Positions 6,381-8,127 of a stretch of DNA of 8,127 bases are shown piece by piece. The notes under the pieces were generated by a model. That model was not told where the DNA came from. It made no database searches and saw nothing but the letters and a program-made list of their open reading frames with translations. The translations under genes were made by a program, and so were the position numbers. The number at the start of each line of letters is the position of its first letter. Within the stretch, counting starts at the first letter, position 1. The DNA is from Spirochaetaceae bacterium (lineage in GTDB: Bacteria > Spirochaetota > Spirochaetia > Spirochaetales_E > Spirochaetaceae_B): positions 1 to 8,127 of the forward strand of contig QKJO01000068.1 in assembly GCA_003249275.1 (NCBI GenBank), written 5' to 3'.

Positions 6381-6395
6381 AGGGTACTATACCCT
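6381..6395. promoter_or_regulatory. Perfect inverted repeat, candidate operator
   Basis: AGGGTA-CTA-TACCCT is a perfect 6-base inverted repeat with a 3-base spacer. It contains the -10 box (6386-6391) of the predicted minus-strand promoter, so a dimeric protein bound here would block that promoter. No regulator gene is adjacent. A 6+6 match can arise by chance; its position on the promoter is what makes it notable. Confidence 0.4.
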
Positions 6396-6415
6396 GATAG
6401 AGGATTTCACAGCAA
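6386..6415 (-). promoter_or_regulatory. Promoter of the minus-strand hypothetical gene
   Basis: Read on the minus strand, TATAGT (plus coordinates 6386-6391, 5 of 6 consensus) lies 18 bases downstream of TTGCTG (6410-6415, matching TTG of the -35 only). Transcription would start near 6379, giving a leader of about 60 bases that includes the hairpin at 6336-6360. The -10 is good and the -35 weak, as often seen at regulated promoters. Confidence 0.5.
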
Positions 6416-6434
6416 GCGAGATAAGCTGCTGCTA

Positions 6435-6463
6435 TTGACTTAGCTCCGGGGCGCCGATACTTT
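6435..6463 (+). promoter_or_regulatory. Weak candidate promoter for argA
   Basis: TTGACT (6435-6440) is a 5-of-6 match to a -35. The best spaced -10 candidates are poor: TACTTT at 6458-6463 (17-base gap, 3 of 6) or GATACT at 6456-6461 (15-base gap, 4 of 6). Transcription would begin near 6468-6470, at the edge of the GAAGGAG ribosome binding site (6468-6474), leaving an almost absent leader. This makes the assignment doubtful. Confidence 0.25.
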
Positions 6464-6479
6464 TCTAGAAGGAGTTTCT

Positions 6480-7805
6480 ATGGACAACAGCAAACTGAGA
6501 GAACATGTCGACCTGATCAGAGAGGTCTTCTCCTACAACCGCCGCTTCAAAGACTCTCTTTTCGTCATCAAAATCGACAGCTCCATCATTGATCACAACT
6601 ACTTCCCCGTCCTGGTCAGAGACCTGTCCCTCCTTCATCAGAACGGGATACATTTTGTGATCATCCCCGGGGCTCATGACCGGATCGACGAGATTCTGAA
6701 TCAGTACGGAATCAGTTACGAGAGCGTCGACGGAATCAGAATCTCCTCGGATGAGGCCATTCCCTTCATCAAAATGGCCGCTTTTGACGTTTCCAACAAG
6801 GTTATGACCCAGCTGTCGGGCTATGACATACCTTCAGTCATCGGAAACTGGGTAAAGGCAAGAGCCCTGGGAGTTGTGAACGGGATCGACTATCAGAACA
6901 CCGGCCGTGTCGACAGGGTCAGAACAGATGCCATAGAAACCCTGCTCAGGGAAGGACACATCCCCATTTTCCCCTGCATCGGATGGAACGCCAACGGCGA
7001 CCCCTATAATATTTCCTCCGACGAACTGGCCATGGTCATAGCCACAGAAATGAAAGCCTCAAAACTCTTCTTTATCGGTTCCGACAATGTCCTCACACCG
7101 GAAAACTGCACCATACCGGGAGAGATGCCCCTGTCGGAAGGGGGACGGATCTCCAAACTCTCCCTGACTCAGGCAGCCGATCTGATAGAAGCCAACCCGG
7201 AGAATCCTTTGATGGCCCGTGTCAAATCCGCCCTTAACGCCTGCGAAAAGGGGGTGGACAGAGTTCATATTCTGGACGGCCGGAGCGACGGTGCCGTCCT
7301 CAAGGAAATCTTCTCCAACCTCGGTATTGGTACAATGATCTATACCAATATCTACGAGCGCATCAGACCCATGGAGATTCAGGATATCTCCAGCGTGCTG
7401 AGCCTTATGAAGCCCTTTGTCGAAAGCGGCATCCTGGTTTCCCGCAGCAGAAACGATCTGGAAGCAAAGAAGGAAGATTTTGTCGTCTACTCCATGGACG
7501 GTATCATCCACGGCTGCGGGGCCCTCCACTCCTACAGTGAGGAACTGGCCGAGATTGCCGGTCTGGCTGTGGATCAGAAATTCGTTCACCTGAAAATCGG
7601 AGGGAAGATCGTATCCTACCTCCTGGAAAAGGCTGAAAAACTGGGACTAAAGAAGGTATTCGTTCTGACAACTCAAACCTCCGACTGGTTCCAGACCCTT
7701 GGATTTGAACCGGCAGGAATCGATGATCTGCCCCGGGAGAAAAGAGAACAGTACAACAGGAACAGGAACTCCAGGATTCTGATGTACACCTTCCGGGAAA
7801 CCTGA
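6480..7805 (+). CDS. argA: N-acetylglutamate synthase (amino-acid N-acetyltransferase), ArgA type
   Basis: The 441-residue protein has nearly the length of E. coli ArgA and the same two-domain order. Residues ~15-270 form an amino-acid-kinase-like domain (VIIPGAHDRIDEIL from ~60, NTGRVDRVRTDAIETLL, and NISSDELAMVIATEMKASKLFF). Residues ~295-441 form a GNAT acetyltransferase domain (IRPMEIQDISSVLSLMKP, then SGILVSRSRNDLE, FVLTTQTSDWFQTLGFEP from 394, and a C-terminal YNRNRNSRILM). It would acetylate glutamate from acetyl-CoA, the first step of arginine synthesis in the cytoplasm. The kinase-like domain is normally non-catalytic and carries arginine feedback. Here its usual Gly-Gly near the N-terminus is replaced (KIDSS at 31-35), and the acetyl-CoA loop (HLKIGGKIV, 370-378) is not canonical, as is also true of E. 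coli ArgA. ATG is fixed by AGAAGGAG at 6467-6474. The stop overlaps the next ATG by one base. No other arginine gene is in view. Confidence 0.88.
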   Translation: MDNSKLREHVDLIREVFSYNRRFKDSLFVIKIDSSIIDHNYFPVLVRDLSLLHQNGIHFVIIPGAHDRIDEILNQYGISYESVDGIRISSDEAIPFIKMAAFDVSNKVMTQLSGYDIPSVIGNWVKARALGVVNGIDYQNTGRVDRVRTDAIETLLREGHIPIFPCIGWNANGDPYNISSDELAMVIATEMKASKLFFIGSDNVLTPENCTIPGEMPLSEGGRISKLSLTQAADLIEANPENPLMARVKSALNACEKGVDRVHILDGRSDGAVLKEIFSNLGIGTMIYTNIYERIRPMEIQDISSVLSLMKPFVESGILVSRSRNDLEAKKEDFVVYSMDGIIHGCGALHSYSEELAEIAGLAVDQKFVHLKIGGKIVSYLLEKAEKLGLKKVFVLTTQTSDWFQTLGFEPAGIDDLPREKREQYNRNRNSRILMYTFRET

Positions 7806-8127
7806 TGCCTCCGGAACACGGCAGTCTGAAGGATCTGATCTCCCGCTGTGCCGTCGTGGATGCCCATACTCACTCGGACCGGTATGATGACAGAGATGTC
7901 CTGATCCGTTCCGTAGAGAGGAACAGGATTCTGACCCTCAGTTCATCCACAGATCCGGCATCCATAAAAACATCATTCCGGCTCCATAAAGAGTGTCCCT
8001 GGATACTGAGCGCCGCCGGAATACACCCCTGGAATGCGGGACAGTACGGTCCCGATGATATCCTGAAACTGGAAGAGTTCTATGCCCGGGCTCATCAGAT
8101 CAGTGAAATCGGCATGGACCGGCTCTG
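7805..8127 (+). CDS. TatD-family metal-dependent hydrolase, N-terminal part (3' end outside window)
   Basis: An open frame of 107 codons runs off the window edge. It shows the TatD amidohydrolase signature in order. Asp19-Ala-His21-Thr-His23 (VVDAHTHSD) is the first metal-binding strand. GIHPW at 72-76 is the conserved Gly-x-His-Pro, and SEIGMDRL from residue 100 holds the metal-ligand Glu101 of the family's GE-x-G-x-D motif, with Ser in place of the first Gly. Family members are cytoplasmic metal-dependent nucleases/hydrolases of about 250-265 residues, so roughly 150 residues are missing. The ATG shares one base with the argA stop (TGATG). There is no clear Shine-Dalgarno site, so translation probably depends on coupling to argA. 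No biochemical link to arginine synthesis is known to me, and the pairing may be just co-transcription. Confidence 0.87.
   Translation, partial: MPPEHGSLKDLISRCAVVDAHTHSDRYDDRDVLIRSVERNRILTLSSSTDPASIKTSFRLHKECPWILSAAGIHPWNAGQYGPDDILKLEEFYARAHQISEIGMDRL

Noticed and set aside
6351..6452. Near-repeat AGCTCCGGTGC / AGCTCCGGGGC about 90 bases apart in the intergenic region
   Set aside because: Only two short copies, one of which is used in the hairpin arm at 6351-6360; likely chance.
6453..6460. GCCGATAC resembling the -10 of flagellar sigma-28 (FliA) promoters
   Set aside because: No TAAA-type -35 is found at the proper distance upstream, and the downstream gene is not a motility gene.
7059..7589. 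176-codon minus-strand open frame opposite argA
   Set aside because: It is a shadow of the argA reading frame, which carries the GNAT and kinase-like motifs.

Overview
The window reads as ordinary bacterial chromosome at roughly 50% GC, densely packed, with purine-rich Shine-Dalgarno sites, several 1-4 base gene overlaps and two TTG starts. The gene set (an RND pump followed by a small PII-like protein, a Gld-like ABC operon with a DUF4340 gene, and a fused-domain ArgA) suggests a free-living spirochaete or similar Gram-negative-type bacterium. That placement is an inference from gene content and family resemblance, not from a phylogenetic marker. I see no tRNA or rRNA genes, CRISPR array, insertion sequence or phage gene.

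Layout. (1) 1-987, plus strand: the 3' end of an RND (HAE1-type) efflux pump gene, overlapped by ATGA with a 92-residue PII-like gene of the kind found beside RND pumps. A tandem hairpin ending in a T-run closes this unit (1009-1072). (2) 1113-5845, plus strand: a well-formed promoter, a structured leader, then four tightly coupled genes. They encode an ABC ATPase (GldA-like), an ABC-2 permease (GldF-like), a GldG-family membrane-anchored protein and a DUF4340 protein. (3) 5858-6319, minus strand: an unrecognised 153-residue protein, possibly with a PH/GRAM-like fold. It converges on the ABC operon with only 12 bases between stop codons and no terminator between them. (4) 6320-6479: a divergent intergenic region holding a plus-strand terminator-like hairpin, a minus-strand promoter whose -10 lies inside a perfect inverted repeat, and a weak plus-strand promoter candidate. 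(5) 6480-8127, plus strand: an ArgA-type N-acetylglutamate synthase (degenerate amino-acid-kinase domain plus GNAT domain), followed with a 1-base overlap by a TatD-family metal-dependent hydrolase that is cut by the window edge.

How the genes work together. The RND pump and PII-like protein are probably an efflux unit with a regulatory or metal/ligand-sensing accessory. In the ABC operon, ATPase and permease would form the transporter core. The GldG and DUF4340 proteins, each with an N-terminal membrane anchor, would act outside the cytoplasmic membrane; the substrate is unknown. ArgA would start the acetylated arginine pathway, though no other arginine gene is nearby. The most interesting points are the four-gene Gld-like module, the apparent antisense read-through layout at 5845-6367, and the unrecognised minus-strand gene with its palindromic operator candidate. 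None of these amounts to a proven new system.
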